Below are positions 30,001 to 38,025 of a stretch of DNA of 64,000 nt, in pieces; the first letter of the stretch is position 1, and every line of letters starts with the position of its first letter. The notes under the pieces are model-generated. The model did no database searches. It was not told where the DNA came from and saw only the letters and a program-made list of their open reading frames with translations. The translations under genes and the position numbers were made by a program. Source of the stretch: Luteibacter yeojuensis (lineage in GTDB: Bacteria; Pseudomonadota; Gammaproteobacteria; Xanthomonadales; Rhodanobacteraceae); the NCBI RefSeq assembly GCF_011742875.1, contig NZ_JAAQTL010000002.1, forward strand, positions 496,001 to 560,000, read 5' to 3'.

Positions 30001-32501
30001 GGATCGTAAGCGGCTGAGCCGGCAATCGGATACGATGCGAAGGTCTGGTTGCCGCGCCAGTCGTAGTTCGCCAACGTGGTGATCGTCAAAGCGCCGTCCG
30101 AGGCACGACGCTGTTCGGATGAGATAGGGTGGAGCAGGGCATCGAATCGCTGTATGTCCGCGCGATCGTGATGAGTGACGGTGCGCCGCCAGTGGCTGCC
30201 GGCGATACCCGGCTCGCTCCCCACGAATTCATACGTGAAGATCTTGGGAGCCCAGGTCTTGCCGTTCGCCTCGGTCTGGTAGTCGACCTGGGTAAGACGA
30301 CCGATGCCGTCGTAGTGATAACCCGTTGTCACGCCGCGCTGGTCGGTTGCCGAGACGATCTGGCCGAGGTCGTCGACGACAGCGGTCTGGGTATGTGTAT
30401 CCGGGTAGGTCACCAGCTGCGGAATGCCGCGCCGGTAGTTCGACAGGCTGGTGGTGTGCGCATTGCCATCTGTGAACGAGGCCAGGTCGCCACCGTTCCA
30501 GCCGTAGGTCATCACCGTGCGGCCGAAGCTCTTTCGCTCGGTCGGCCGCGCCAGCGCGTCAAAGATCGTCTCCGAAACGGTCGTGGTCGCGGTGGGTTCG
30601 ATGACCTCAAGTTTCCTGGTCTGGCCAAGCACCCAATGCGCCAGGTCATCGTTATACGTCGTTCGCTCGGTGCGAGTGCTCTGGCCGGCCATACCGACCG
30701 TGCCGCGGTTGACGGTGAGAGGGCGCGCGAAGACATCGAAACTACCCGATGCTACTTGCCACTGGTAGGTATCGCCGTCTTGCAGGAGGGTCCGCTTCGA
30801 GACCGGTGAAAGCATCTCGGTCTGATCGTGGTTCATCAGGCCCTGCAGGTTGTCGCCAAGCCGGGATGGCCATGGGCCGGCGGTCGCAGCAGCATATTCG
30901 GTGATTTCCGAGCGAGTGGGATTCACGCCGCCGACGGGATAGGTGTCCTCCCGCTTCAGCAGTGTTTCAGTCGAGCCCCACTGATTGGAAAACGTATGCA
31001 CCACGCGGCTGCCATCGGGATCCGTTTCCTGTGTCCACACGGTGTTCGTGCAGCCACTCGTGCAATCGGTATTCCAGCTTGCATTGGCGGGCGAATACGT
31101 GAAGCTCCAGAGCTGGTCGACGCCCGCCCCCGTATAGTGTTTCTGCGAGATCGCAGACGACACATAGGCGTGTGGGATCTGGATGATGTTCACGCCGCGG
31201 TCGAGGATGCATCGCCTCGGTACGTTCGAACGACCACGCACGACGGAGGTCAGCGTGAACGTGCCGGTAAGCCCGGACGGGTGCGTCAGCGTCGCCACGT
31301 CCGAAACGGGGGTTCCGCCTGCGGTGTACACACATCCTTCGTAGTCGACCCGAAGCTTGTCCGGCTGGGCCGATTGGCCGGTGGCGAGCGCCTTCATGTT
31401 GGAGAACGACCACGAAGAGCTGTTCGGCAGCGTCACACTGGCGAGAACCGGCTCGTCGGCCGTGCCGCCATAGGTGTAGGTCCAGGTCCTGTCGCCCGTC
31501 GCCGCGTGCTGAGTCACCGTCGTGATGCGTTCACCCACCGGGAACAGGCCCGAGGAATGCTGCCACTGCGCATAGGTGAACGTGACACTGCGGCCATCGT
31601 CCGCCGTGATCGACGTCAGGCGGTTGTTTGCGTCATAGCTATAGCTGAGCCGCCTGCCGAAACGATCCTCGGCGCGGCTCGCCTGCAAGGTCACGACGCG
31701 CCGCTTCAGGGCGCCGCCGCCGGGATGCGCGAGCGTGGAGGTCGGGCGCCACGACAGTCGGTCCAGCCAGTAACGGGTGCCGTCCGGTGCGACGGCGACG
31801 AAGGTCTCGCCAACCCCTGCGGTGTTCTCGCAGCCGAGCGCCCAGTTCTGCCGCGTAACGGCGGTAAACGGCATGGCCGAGCCGTCCGCACGGGTCATCT
31901 GGGGCACATTGTTGTTACCGGGATCCCGCTGGAGGACATCCTGCGCACCGGCGCCCGGAATCTTCAGCTGGATACCATGCCACCACTGGTTCGGCGTCCA
32001 CATCACGCCGTCCTCGCCCGGTTTGGTCGGCACGTCGATGGTGCCCGCCCCGTAGAAGCGCGTGCAGCGTTGCGGCTCGTCAATGAAATACCAGAAGGAC
32101 TCGTCGTGACCATCTTCGTCCGTGAACCTGGTTTCGGCAGAGAGCGTCTCCAGCTGCGGAACCGTCATGTCCCAGTCGGTGAAGCCTTGGGCAGCCAGCT
32201 CGAACACATAGGCATTCGGACCGCCTACCGGTCGCGCATGGATCGTTCGCTCCACGATGATGGGCAGGCCATTGCCCTTAGCCTCGAGGTCCACCTGTCG
32301 GAACGAAAGAGACCCATCGTAGGTACTTATGGATTCGCCGAAGGCGTCAGGCCCCAGCGGCTGAATGTCTTCATTGACCCGAAGAAGCTTCTTCCATTCC
32401 GACTCGATCGACACCGACTGCGCGGTAACCGCCGTCGTCATCATCCCTAAAACACACGCGAAAACCGCATCGCGCGTACGCGACCGCCTGGAAGCACCCA
32501 T
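27096..32501 (-). CDS. Large secreted RHS/YD-repeat protein with C-terminal fibronectin type III-like repeats
   Basis: 1801 residues with an N-terminal signal peptide (cleavage near AVTAQS). Residues ~270-1320 contain many YD repeats, for example YDANNRLTSITADDGRSVTF, YDGLGNPATAQ, YDALNRLVTAE and YDANGRRVKQTPAG. After YLGKKLVAAAEN, where most RHS proteins enter the core domain, this protein instead has a cysteine-containing module (~1330-1435, GWACSQGSTDPVPVEVF) and four FN3-like repeats (~1450-1801, each with a VSW and YRVRAC-like strand). The core domain is encoded by the overlapping downstream gene. It is probably exported and cell-surface located. Part of the gene is duplicated at 23.1-25.7 kb. 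Confidence 0.85.
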   Translation of the reverse strand: MGASRRSRTRDAVFACVLGMMTTAVTAQSVSIESEWKKLLRVNEDIQPLGPDAFGESISTYDGSLSFRQVDLEAKGNGLPIIVERTIHARPVGGPNAYVFELAAQGFTDWDMTVPQLETLSAETRFTDEDGHDESFWYFIDEPQRCTRFYGAGTIDVPTKPGEDGVMWTPNQWWHGIQLKIPGAGAQDVLQRDPGNNNVPQMTRADGSAMPFTAVTRQNWALGCENTAGVGETFVAVAPDGTRYWLDRLSWRPTSTLAHPGGGALKRRVVTLQASRAEDRFGRRLSYSYDANNRLTSITADDGRSVTFTYAQWQHSSGLFPVGERITTVTQHAATGDRTWTYTYGGTADEPVLASVTLPNSSSWSFSNMKALATGQSAQPDKLRVDYEGCVYTAGGTPVSDVATLTHPSGLTGTFTLTSVVRGRSNVPRRCILDRGVNIIQIPHAYVSSAISQKHYTGAGVDQLWSFTYSPANASWNTDCTSGCTNTVWTQETDPDGSRVVHTFSNQWGSTETLLKREDTYPVGGVNPTRSEITEYAAATAGPWPSRLGDNLQGLMNHDQTEMLSPVSKRTLLQDGDTYQWQVASGSFDVFARPLTVNRGTVGMAGQSTRTERTTYNDDLAHWVLGQTRKLEVIEPTATTTVSETIFDALARPTERKSFGRTVMTYGWNGGDLASFTDGNAHTTSLSNYRRGIPQLVTYPDTHTQTAVVDDLGQIVSATDQRGVTTGYHYDGIGRLTQVDYQTEANGKTWAPKIFTYEFVGSEPGIAGSHWRRTVTHHDRADIQRFDALLHPISSEQRRASDGALTITTLANYDWRGNQTFASYPIAGSAAYDPTQKGVRHIFDALGRETSSTRDAGDDVVLTTGTAYLSGARRKFTDPRGNEITTTFQVFDAPSYEQPLRVQAPEGVDQVIDRTIFGDVLAIHQMGADPRGEKLYKYDAFHRACRVIEPETGNTVMQYDGADNVVQTARGIAVSGDGCLSATDMPAGSTVVRSFDAMNRLTSVAYPDGSPSVTLTYDGLGNPATAQAGVDTIWSYARNNVNLMSLERLQVDGRQWDIAYDYDAKGALSAITYPDGKIVGYTPDALGRATQAGTYATAVSYFPDGNLESFAFGSGAAYFARENDRMTLQDFTYGTAAATVIDQTLTYDRTDNITHIEDHLGGGQRSKTFTYDALNRLVTAESVPLWGKDTYHYDVLNNITGIDTLNGGVTTGRTYTYGASNRLDSITTTDGVTSSYAYDVRGNVTSRAGQVLAFDLADRLSGIAGIADYAYDANGRRVKQTPAGAVLPKYSAYSASGQLMWEYNPSTQRAKDYIYLGKKLVAAAENVHETLIGFVGGVTESGVIATLNGWACSQGSTDPVPVEVFIDGPAGTGTPMGSPVLANKPSSATDTAMCGTGGTAYGFAITIPEAVRLDHAGAPIYVVAHSNIGGPDQQLANSGVPFVPASASAPDTPASATAVVAGDLASITVSWAASARTTAYQVEKQFNGGAWSSLYTGTNLSTVFGGPADGNWTFRVRACVTVNCSIEKVSNTVTVAHIPPAPATISVPATSNGPITVSWSAATYAATYHLEQSINGGAWTLAYSGAATSKALTVGVTGTYTYRVTGCNGSGVCGPYKTSGGVVVTIPPSGTPSISAPAAVHNGAWTVSWSGVAGATRYALYERYNGGGWGLVQNTAAGSWPTSNRPDGSYNYYVNACNAGGCGPNSAVVTVTVTNVPPAPTNVHAVDAFSGSHETLTITWNATPGATYHEVLRNNTTTTWHVNMPTLKQLVETGPIGEIILYGYQVRACNAYGCSAWVSAT

Positions 32502-32736
32502 CCGTTGTTTTCCCCTGTCGAACAGCTTGTTCGGAACGAGGTCGGACTAGGTGGCCCGGTCCTCGCGCGCACTTCGTGTCGCAGGGTTATACGAGGGTAG
32601 CGGTGTGAAACGCAATAGGTTGCGACGACAGGCTTCGAGGCCGCGTAGCGCGTTTGCTCTAAGCGCGAATGACAGTTGCCGAAATTGCATACCTCTCGAA
32701 ACTATTCTCGAATCGGTGTTTCGCCAGCCTACTTAC

Positions 32737-32858
32737 CGGCATCCCAACGCGAGATAAGCATCATGCTGCTGTAGTCCCTGCGGACGAACGAAGGATCCTT
32801 GTACGCCATGATGTCTGCGAGGCCCGTGCCCTGGGTCGTCCCGATGCAGCGAAAGCCG
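32737..32858 (-). pseudogene. Duplicated C-terminal fragment of the HD-domain gene
   Basis: Encodes TQGTGLADIMAYKDPSFVRR...SRWDAGK, differing by a few residues from the last 36 residues of the HD protein at 35995-36744. The upstream part is absent; the adjoining minus-strand sequence (to ~33000) reads another unrelated open stretch. It lies between the RHS gene and the small gene at 33022. The remaining bases of 32502-33021 hold nothing I recognise. Confidence 0.75.
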
Positions 32859-33021
32859 GCGTCCTAATCGAGGGCATCCTTGCAGGCCTTGCCAAAGTGA
32901 ATGCTACCGTTTGGATAGCCGTTGCTGTTCACAAGAAGCAAGCCCGCCGTACGGCGCCCGGCGACCGGGTCGCCGGCGCACCCGTGAGCCCGTGTTACGA
33001 CGGCACGACAAGGAGAATGCG

Positions 33022-33303
33022 ATGAACGGACCGAAAGACCACCCCCACCTGACCGACGCGGATGCGACCGCGCACGCATTGATGAACGAAGCCACCGAGT
33101 GGTTGCAGCACGCGCGGGGCATCAGCAGCCTTCTGGCCTCGTTGATCTACGAGGCGGAAGGAGTGAAGTGCAAGGACATGGCATCGGCACTCGATGCCAT
33201 CGAGGCGATGACGCATATGGGCCTGCAATGTGCGACGCAGGCGCATACGCGGATGGTTTGGGATCAGACGCCACCGGTGAATGACGTTCTCAGGGTGGTG
33301 TAG
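33022..33303 (+). CDS. Small conserved-looking protein of unknown function
   Basis: 93 residues, acidic and alpha-helical in character: a segment TAHALMNEATEWLQHARGISSLLASLIYEAEG followed by a second helix (MASALDAIEAMTHMGLQCATQAHTRM). An AAGGAGA ribosome binding site lies five bases before ATG 33022. No signal peptide or membrane helix. The pattern recalls short helical proteins frequent in pseudomonads and xanthomonads, but no family can be named with confidence. Confidence 0.6.
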   Translation: MNGPKDHPHLTDADATAHALMNEATEWLQHARGISSLLASLIYEAEGVKCKDMASALDAIEAMTHMGLQCATQAHTRMVWDQTPPVNDVLRVV

Positions 33304-33441
33304 TCGGTGAGGCCGACGCGTCTCCCGCACCGGGCTTCACCACCTTGGGGGAGGCGCACAGGCTGGACCGTGCCATTGGTCGGGGTCGACGGTGCAGCCT
33401 CGCGTGGTTACGCTCGATTTCCACAGGGACAGGGGAAGACG

Positions 33442-34317
33442 ATGCAACTTACGCTCAAGATCGTGGCCAGCCTATGCCTGGCGATTGGCGGGTGCGGGAC
33501 GGCCTGGACGAAGGATGCATGTGAGGTGGCGCGCCATCCCGCCGATCCGGTCATCCGCCTGCCCTTTTCCACCGTCGATGACCGAATTTATGTTGAGGCG
33601 CACATCAACGGTCGCGGACCGTTTCGCTTTGCGGTAGACACCGGTGCAAGCGGCGTCGGGCGACTCGATACCAGCATGCTTTCTGCACTCGGCTTGCAAA
33701 CCAGCGGCAATACGACGACGTCGGACGCGGTAAAGACCGCCGAGGTAAAGACGACGCACCTGGATTCGCTGACGCTGGGCTCACTTACGCGCCGTGACAT
33801 CGACCTGATCACGCGCGATTACAAGAAGCATGCAAAGGGCGATGCGGCGTTCGACGGCATCCTCGGCCGTGACTTCTTCGCCGATGGCCTGGTTGTCATC
33901 GATTATGAAAGGCGGCAGATCGAGTTCAGCAGGGCTTCGCACCTGGCGCAAGACGACAGCGGCGCGCTGCCTTACGAACGCGCATTCCGTGTACCCATTC
34001 GTATTCATGGGGATCCGTTTGAAGCCCATCTTGATACCGGTGCGAATGTGGGCATGGTGGTGCCGCGCGCGCTGTGGGACAGTGTTTCGTCGGCTCCCCT
34101 GGCGCAGGCAGGCACGGGGCAATTGTCGAATACGAAGATCGACACTGCGCGAGGCGTCGTTGCGGGTCCCCTGCAACTCGGGGCCATGACGCTCGAGAAC
34201 CTGGATGCGAGGGTTTCCGATCGCTTCCCTGAAATCCTGATGGGTGCGCACGCCCTGTCTTCATCGATCCTCGCCATCGATCAGCGCTCGCGTGCCATCG
34301 CCGTTTGCCCGATCTGA
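33442..34317 (+). CDS. Exported retropepsin-like aspartyl protease
   Basis: 291 residues with a signal peptide (MQLTLKIVASLCLAIGGCGTA; the Cys may be a lipobox residue). Two catalytic-type motifs are present, AVDTGASGVG and HLDTGANVG, one per lobe, with hydrophobic strands such as DGILGRDFF between them. This two-lobed pepsin-like pattern within one chain is typical of bacterial periplasmic aspartyl protease-like proteins. ATG 33442 follows GGGGAAG. It is a single gene, with no clear partner. Confidence 0.78.
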   Translation: MQLTLKIVASLCLAIGGCGTAWTKDACEVARHPADPVIRLPFSTVDDRIYVEAHINGRGPFRFAVDTGASGVGRLDTSMLSALGLQTSGNTTTSDAVKTAEVKTTHLDSLTLGSLTRRDIDLITRDYKKHAKGDAAFDGILGRDFFADGLVVIDYERRQIEFSRASHLAQDDSGALPYERAFRVPIRIHGDPFEAHLDTGANVGMVVPRALWDSVSSAPLAQAGTGQLSNTKIDTARGVVAGPLQLGAMTLENLDARVSDRFPEILMGAHALSSSILAIDQRSRAIAVCPI

Positions 34318-34431
34318 TTCGTCACGTGCCCGCCAGGGCTCAAGTGACATCGCTCCCTGCCGATAACCCCGGAAGACTTGGGACTCCGCAGCCCGCAAGG
34401 GGCCGCGCGAAGCAATCGACAGGGAGTGAAT

Positions 34432-34887
34432 ATGCATCAGGTAAAGCGAATCGTTATCGCGCTCGCGGCAGTCGGCCTCATGGTCATCGCGCACCTTTCC
34501 AACGCGCAGGCCGCCGATCCCCACCAGCGCATCGTCTACATCGCCGAAGCGGCCGACGTCGTCTGCGCCAAGGCGGCTACAGGTGGGTGGAGCGCGTCGG
34601 CGAACGTATCGGCCGACGTGAAGGCGGAGGTGAGCAAGGTGCTTCGCAAGATCGTGAAGGCGGAGGGAGATGCCAAGGCGGGCGTCCAATGGGAACGCCA
34701 TGAGGGCGTTCTTGCCAGCCAGGTCCTCGACGCCGCCAAGGCATCCGACGACTGCCGGCGCCACGTCTTCGATGCCATGAAGGACTATTTCTTTCCGACG
34801 CTGCCGCACCCTGCCCCGATGACCACCGGCAAGAACAGCCCGGTCATCCAGCACATGAGTGGCGGAACGCTGAAGATCGGAGACTGA
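34432..34887 (+). CDS. Secreted protein of unknown function (two conserved cysteines)
   Basis: 151 residues with a signal peptide ending near SNAQA. The mature part (DVVCAKAATGGWSASANVSADVKAEVSKVLRKIV ... ASDDCRRHVFDAMKDYFF) resembles a small repeat domain found in several exported proteins, with two cysteines that could form a disulphide. AGGGAG ribosome binding site. The next gene starts two bases after the stop, so the two form an operon. Confidence 0.65.
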   Translation: MHQVKRIVIALAAVGLMVIAHLSNAQAADPHQRIVYIAEAADVVCAKAATGGWSASANVSADVKAEVSKVLRKIVKAEGDAKAGVQWERHEGVLASQVLDAAKASDDCRRHVFDAMKDYFFPTLPHPAPMTTGKNSPVIQHMSGGTLKIGD

Positions 34888-34889
34888 CC

Positions 34890-35702
34890 ATGCGCCTCAT
34901 CTTGCTCCTCATCATCGTGCTCGCCGCGGGATCGGCATACGCCAACCCATCGACGTCGGGCAATTGCAGTCCCGCCCTGGGTAGCCAGACCGGCAATGCG
35001 AAAATCGTCATTCGCTGCACCTACGGTGGATCCACCGTTCAGGACAGCTACCTCAAGGCGACCCACCCCACGAAGCTGGGGTTTCCGAGCATCGGCTTTT
35101 CGCGCTGGTTCGAGGACCAATCGCGGCCGTTCCTGTCGATCGAGCTGAGTCCGGAATCGGATCTTCCTGCCATCAATACCATCGTCGAGGTGCTGAAGCC
35201 GGGAACGTCCGCGCAGATGAGCGCGCTCAAGCCCTTTGCGGTGGAAAGCAGCGGCATCTTCAGGGCCGTGGGAACGAAGCAGGTGACCGTCGAGAAGGGC
35301 GAGCCGACCAACTACCCTTTTCTTTCGCTCGATGATCTGCTCAAGAAAGTCCACGGCGTTCCCGACGACTTCTGCCCCTACGATGCCGGATTCACCATCG
35401 GCACGACGCCCGAAGAAAACAAGGCGAGAGAAGCCGAGTCGCTCCAGAATCTATTGGTCTCGGTACGCGACAGCTCTATAGAGCAGCCTTTCGGTCCGAT
35501 GAAGGCCGCACAGACAGTCCAGAAAGGACTGCTTCTTCGCATTCGTTACCAGACCATCTTCGGCGACAAGATCACTTTGTACAAACAGGTGTTCGTCAAT
35601 TACGCCAGGAAGGGAGCGACGGCTACCGTCTGGTATCCGAGCAAATCGGCGCTGGGCCCGCTTCAGTGCATTACTGACGAGCATCCCAACGCCTGGCATT
35701 GA
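34890..35702 (+). CDS. Secreted protein of unknown function, operon partner
   Basis: 270 residues with a short signal peptide (MRLILLLIIVLAAGSAYA). The mature protein has several cysteines (GNCSPAL, IRCTYGG, DFCPYDAG, LQCITDEH) and aromatic-rich strands, consistent with a disulphide-bonded exported protein. No enzyme motif is seen. It lies two bases after the 151-residue secreted protein, which suggests a common function in the envelope. I do not recognise the family. Confidence 0.65.
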   Translation: MRLILLLIIVLAAGSAYANPSTSGNCSPALGSQTGNAKIVIRCTYGGSTVQDSYLKATHPTKLGFPSIGFSRWFEDQSRPFLSIELSPESDLPAINTIVEVLKPGTSAQMSALKPFAVESSGIFRAVGTKQVTVEKGEPTNYPFLSLDDLLKKVHGVPDDFCPYDAGFTIGTTPEENKAREAESLQNLLVSVRDSSIEQPFGPMKAAQTVQKGLLLRIRYQTIFGDKITLYKQVFVNYARKGATATVWYPSKSALGPLQCITDEHPNAWH

Positions 35703-35719
35703 CGACTGGGTCTGATGCC

Positions 35720-35848
35720 TGGCGGTGCCGCACCGTGTTGTATGAGCGTCAGTGGCATCTGATCGATCCGCAAAACATGCCACCAGAAGAACAGGCGCTG
35801 CTGGATCATCTGGTGAAGCACTACGGTGGAGAGGTTCTGCATGTTTAA
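35720..35848 (+). pseudogene. C-terminal remnant of a gene preceding an AbiEii-like gene
   Basis: The last ~42 codons (WRCRTVLYERQWHLIDPQNMPPEEQALLDHLVKHYGGEVLHV, read here in two parts) have no start codon or ribosome binding site. The sequence overlaps the next fragment by eight bases, as in two-gene toxin-antitoxin arrangements. It is probably the partner of the nucleotidyltransferase remnant. Confidence 0.5.
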
Positions 35849-35963
35849 CCGCCCCCATCATCAGCGCATCATGAAGATCCTGAAGTCCCTCAACAGCCAG
35901 ATTCTGCAAGCGCGACGTGCGGGCATGCCGAGAAGCTCTTGGCAACTGCCGGCGGGGCCTTGA
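35841..35963 (+). pseudogene. Truncated AbiEii-type nucleotidyltransferase toxin gene
   Basis: 40 codons starting MFNRPHHQRIMKILKSLNSQ, the typical opening of AbiEii/DUF1814 nucleotidyltransferases, which poison the cell when uninhibited and belong to type IV toxin-antitoxin or abortive-infection pairs. The GGGT...DxD active site is missing; the frame stops at 35963 next to the HD gene. Recognised from memory of family openings. Confidence 0.6.
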
Positions 35964-35994
35964 TTGTACGGCGTCACATACGACGCGGTCGCTA

Positions 35995-36744
35995 CTACTT
36001 CCCGGTATTCCAGCGCGACTTCAGCATCATGCTGCTGTAGTCCCTGCGGACGAACGTGGGGTCCTTGTACGCCATGATGTCCGCGAGGCCGGTGCCCTGG
36101 GTCGTTTCGGGACGGTGCTTGAGGCTGTCGTAAGCGGTTTGCATAAAGCCCTCAGCGAAGCGGGCGGGGCGCGGATGGGCCGCCTCGACGGCATTCCGCT
36201 CGGCGGCGGTGAAGTCGTCGTAACCGGCGGCGACGAGATCCATGTTGGCACCCTCGGCAAGCAGGGTGGCGATGGGGAAAAGATGCGGCGGAATGCCATT
36301 GGTCGTGTGCAGCGCGATCGCAAGCCAGATGTTCTGGCTGTCCGTGTCCGATACGCCGTGCTTCTTGAGGAAGTCGCGTGCGGCGTTCGCACCATCCACT
36401 TCGAAGCGCGAGTGACTTGTGCCATACCCTGACGTCATGCCGAAGTCGTGAAACATGGCCGCCACGTAAAGGAGTTCCGGGTCGACGCTGAGCCCCTTAC
36501 GCTTTCCCGCCAGGGCCGCCCAGTAGTAAACGCGCACGGAGTGCTGAAAGAGGAGGTCGCCCTCGGCATCGCGAACGATGCGGGTGACGTCGCGAGCCAT
36601 CTTGCTGTCGGGGAGTCGCACGCCGGATACCTCGCTGGATTCAGGCATGGGCGCCGAGGGCTGGGGCTCCCGTGCCAACGAAGGACCGGCCATCGCGATG
36701 GCAATGGCGATACAAATGGCGGTGATGGGCCTGCGGCTCGGCAT
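35995..36744 (-). CDS. Exported HD-domain phosphohydrolase-like protein
   Basis: 249 residues with a signal peptide (ITAICIAIAIAMAGPSLA). The metal-binding HD motif is in YVAAMFHDFGMTSGY, with a preceding histidine in LLFQHSVRVYYW and a following one in IALHTTNGIP. The arrangement resembles cyanamide-hydratase-like HD proteins. An exported HD enzyme is uncommon, and its substrate is unknown. A duplicated fragment of its last 36 codons lies at 32737. Confidence 0.78.
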   Translation of the reverse strand: MPSRRPITAICIAIAIAMAGPSLAREPQPSAPMPESSEVSGVRLPDSKMARDVTRIVRDAEGDLLFQHSVRVYYWAALAGKRKGLSVDPELLYVAAMFHDFGMTSGYGTSHSRFEVDGANAARDFLKKHGVSDTDSQNIWLAIALHTTNGIPPHLFPIATLLAEGANMDLVAAGYDDFTAAERNAVEAAHPRPARFAEGFMQTAYDSLKHRPETTQGTGLADIMAYKDPTFVRRDYSSMMLKSRWNTGK

Positions 36745-36912
36745 GTTCGTTCTCCGTGTTTCAGGCCAAATCTAGGCGCCGCCCGGCCCTGAAAGCTTGC
36801 AAATAATACCTTGGTGCATCCGATGGTCGCCCGGGTCCGCTTTGCCCCTCCCATGTCCCGCTCACCACAAATCCGACGCCAGTCGCGGCAGGCGCCGATA
36901 CACTCGGTCTCC

Positions 36913-38025
36913 ATGACCCTCCTGACCCGCCCTTCCCTGACCGCCGCCCAGGCCGAACGTGTCCCGATGCGGGGCACCGCGCTGCTCGCCGGGCTCTGGG
37001 CGGCGTTCTGGCTGCTGATGATCTGGGCTTCGGCGCAGGATGCGCTGCGCAACCCGGCCATCGCATGGTGGGAACCGGTGCTGTGGGAGGGCAGTTCGGT
37101 GGTGGTGGCGACGGGCTGGGCCTGGCTGGCGTTGCGTGCACGCGATCGGTACGCGCCCTACCTGGAGCACCCGTTGACCTGGTTCGGCCGGTACCTGCGC
37201 TGGCTGCCCTTGGCGGATATCACGTTCGTCGTGGCGGTGTATGCGATACGGCACGGCGTGTACGCCGCGATGGGGCGTCCGTACGAGCACGCGGGGTGGA
37301 TGTTCGTCTTCATCTACGAAAGCGTGAAGCTCTGCCTGTTCGCCGGGCTGTGGCTCGGCATCCTGTTTGGCATGGACTCGTATGGCCAATGGCGACACCA
37401 GCGGCAGGGCTTGCTGGAGGCGCAGCGTGCACTGGCCGAAGCGCAGCTGGTCCAGCTGCAGGGTCAGTTGCGGCCGCACTTCCTGTTCAACGCGCTGAAC
37501 ACGGTATCGGCGCTGATGCATACCGATGTCGCGCGTGCCGACCGCCTGGTGGCGACGCTGGGCGATCTTCTCCGCGCGAGCCTTCGCACCGTCGGCACGG
37601 AGATGATGCCACTCCGCGAGGAGCTGCGCCTGCTTGCGCTGTATGCCGATGTGATGGGCGAGCGCTTCCGTGACCGGGTCGTGGTCGCGTGGGACGTGGA
37701 TGAGGCGGTGGGCCATGTGCCGGTGCCGGCGCTGTTGTTGCAGCCTCTGCTGGAGAACGTGTTCAAGCACGGGGTGGAGCGGACCATCGGGACAGTCACG
37801 GTGGTGATCGAGGTTCGTGGAATCGACAATCCGGCAGGCGTGGAGGTGTCTGTGAGCAACTCGGGCGTCACGTTATGGCCAGGCCATCGGGATGGGCTGG
37901 GCCTGCGGAACTGCCGCGAGCGGCTGCGGATCCTTTATGGCGACCGCGCGTCGCTGGCCGTGGTCGACGAGGACGATGGCGTGGTCGCGAGGGTGCGGCT
38001 GCCGTTGGCGGAGCGTGTGGCGTGA
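36913..38025 (+). CDS. LytS/YehU-type sensor histidine kinase
   Basis: 370 residues. Four or so N-terminal membrane segments (LLAGLWAAFWLLMIW, VVVATGWAWLAL, LADITFVVAVYAI, LCLFAGLWLGILF) and a coil precede a His_kinase domain. The phospho-acceptor is His189 in QLRPHFLFNALN, followed by LLQPLLENVFKHG and DGLGLRNCRERL of the ATP site. It forms a two-component system with the LytTR regulator, whose GTG start overlaps the stop (GTGA). The signal and target genes are unknown; the acyltransferase downstream is a possible target. Confidence 0.88.
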   Translation: MTLLTRPSLTAAQAERVPMRGTALLAGLWAAFWLLMIWASAQDALRNPAIAWWEPVLWEGSSVVVATGWAWLALRARDRYAPYLEHPLTWFGRYLRWLPLADITFVVAVYAIRHGVYAAMGRPYEHAGWMFVFIYESVKLCLFAGLWLGILFGMDSYGQWRHQRQGLLEAQRALAEAQLVQLQGQLRPHFLFNALNTVSALMHTDVARADRLVATLGDLLRASLRTVGTEMMPLREELRLLALYADVMGERFRDRVVVAWDVDEAVGHVPVPALLLQPLLENVFKHGVERTIGTVTVVIEVRGIDNPAGVEVSVSNSGVTLWPGHRDGLGLRNCRERLRILYGDRASLAVVDEDDGVVARVRLPLAERVA

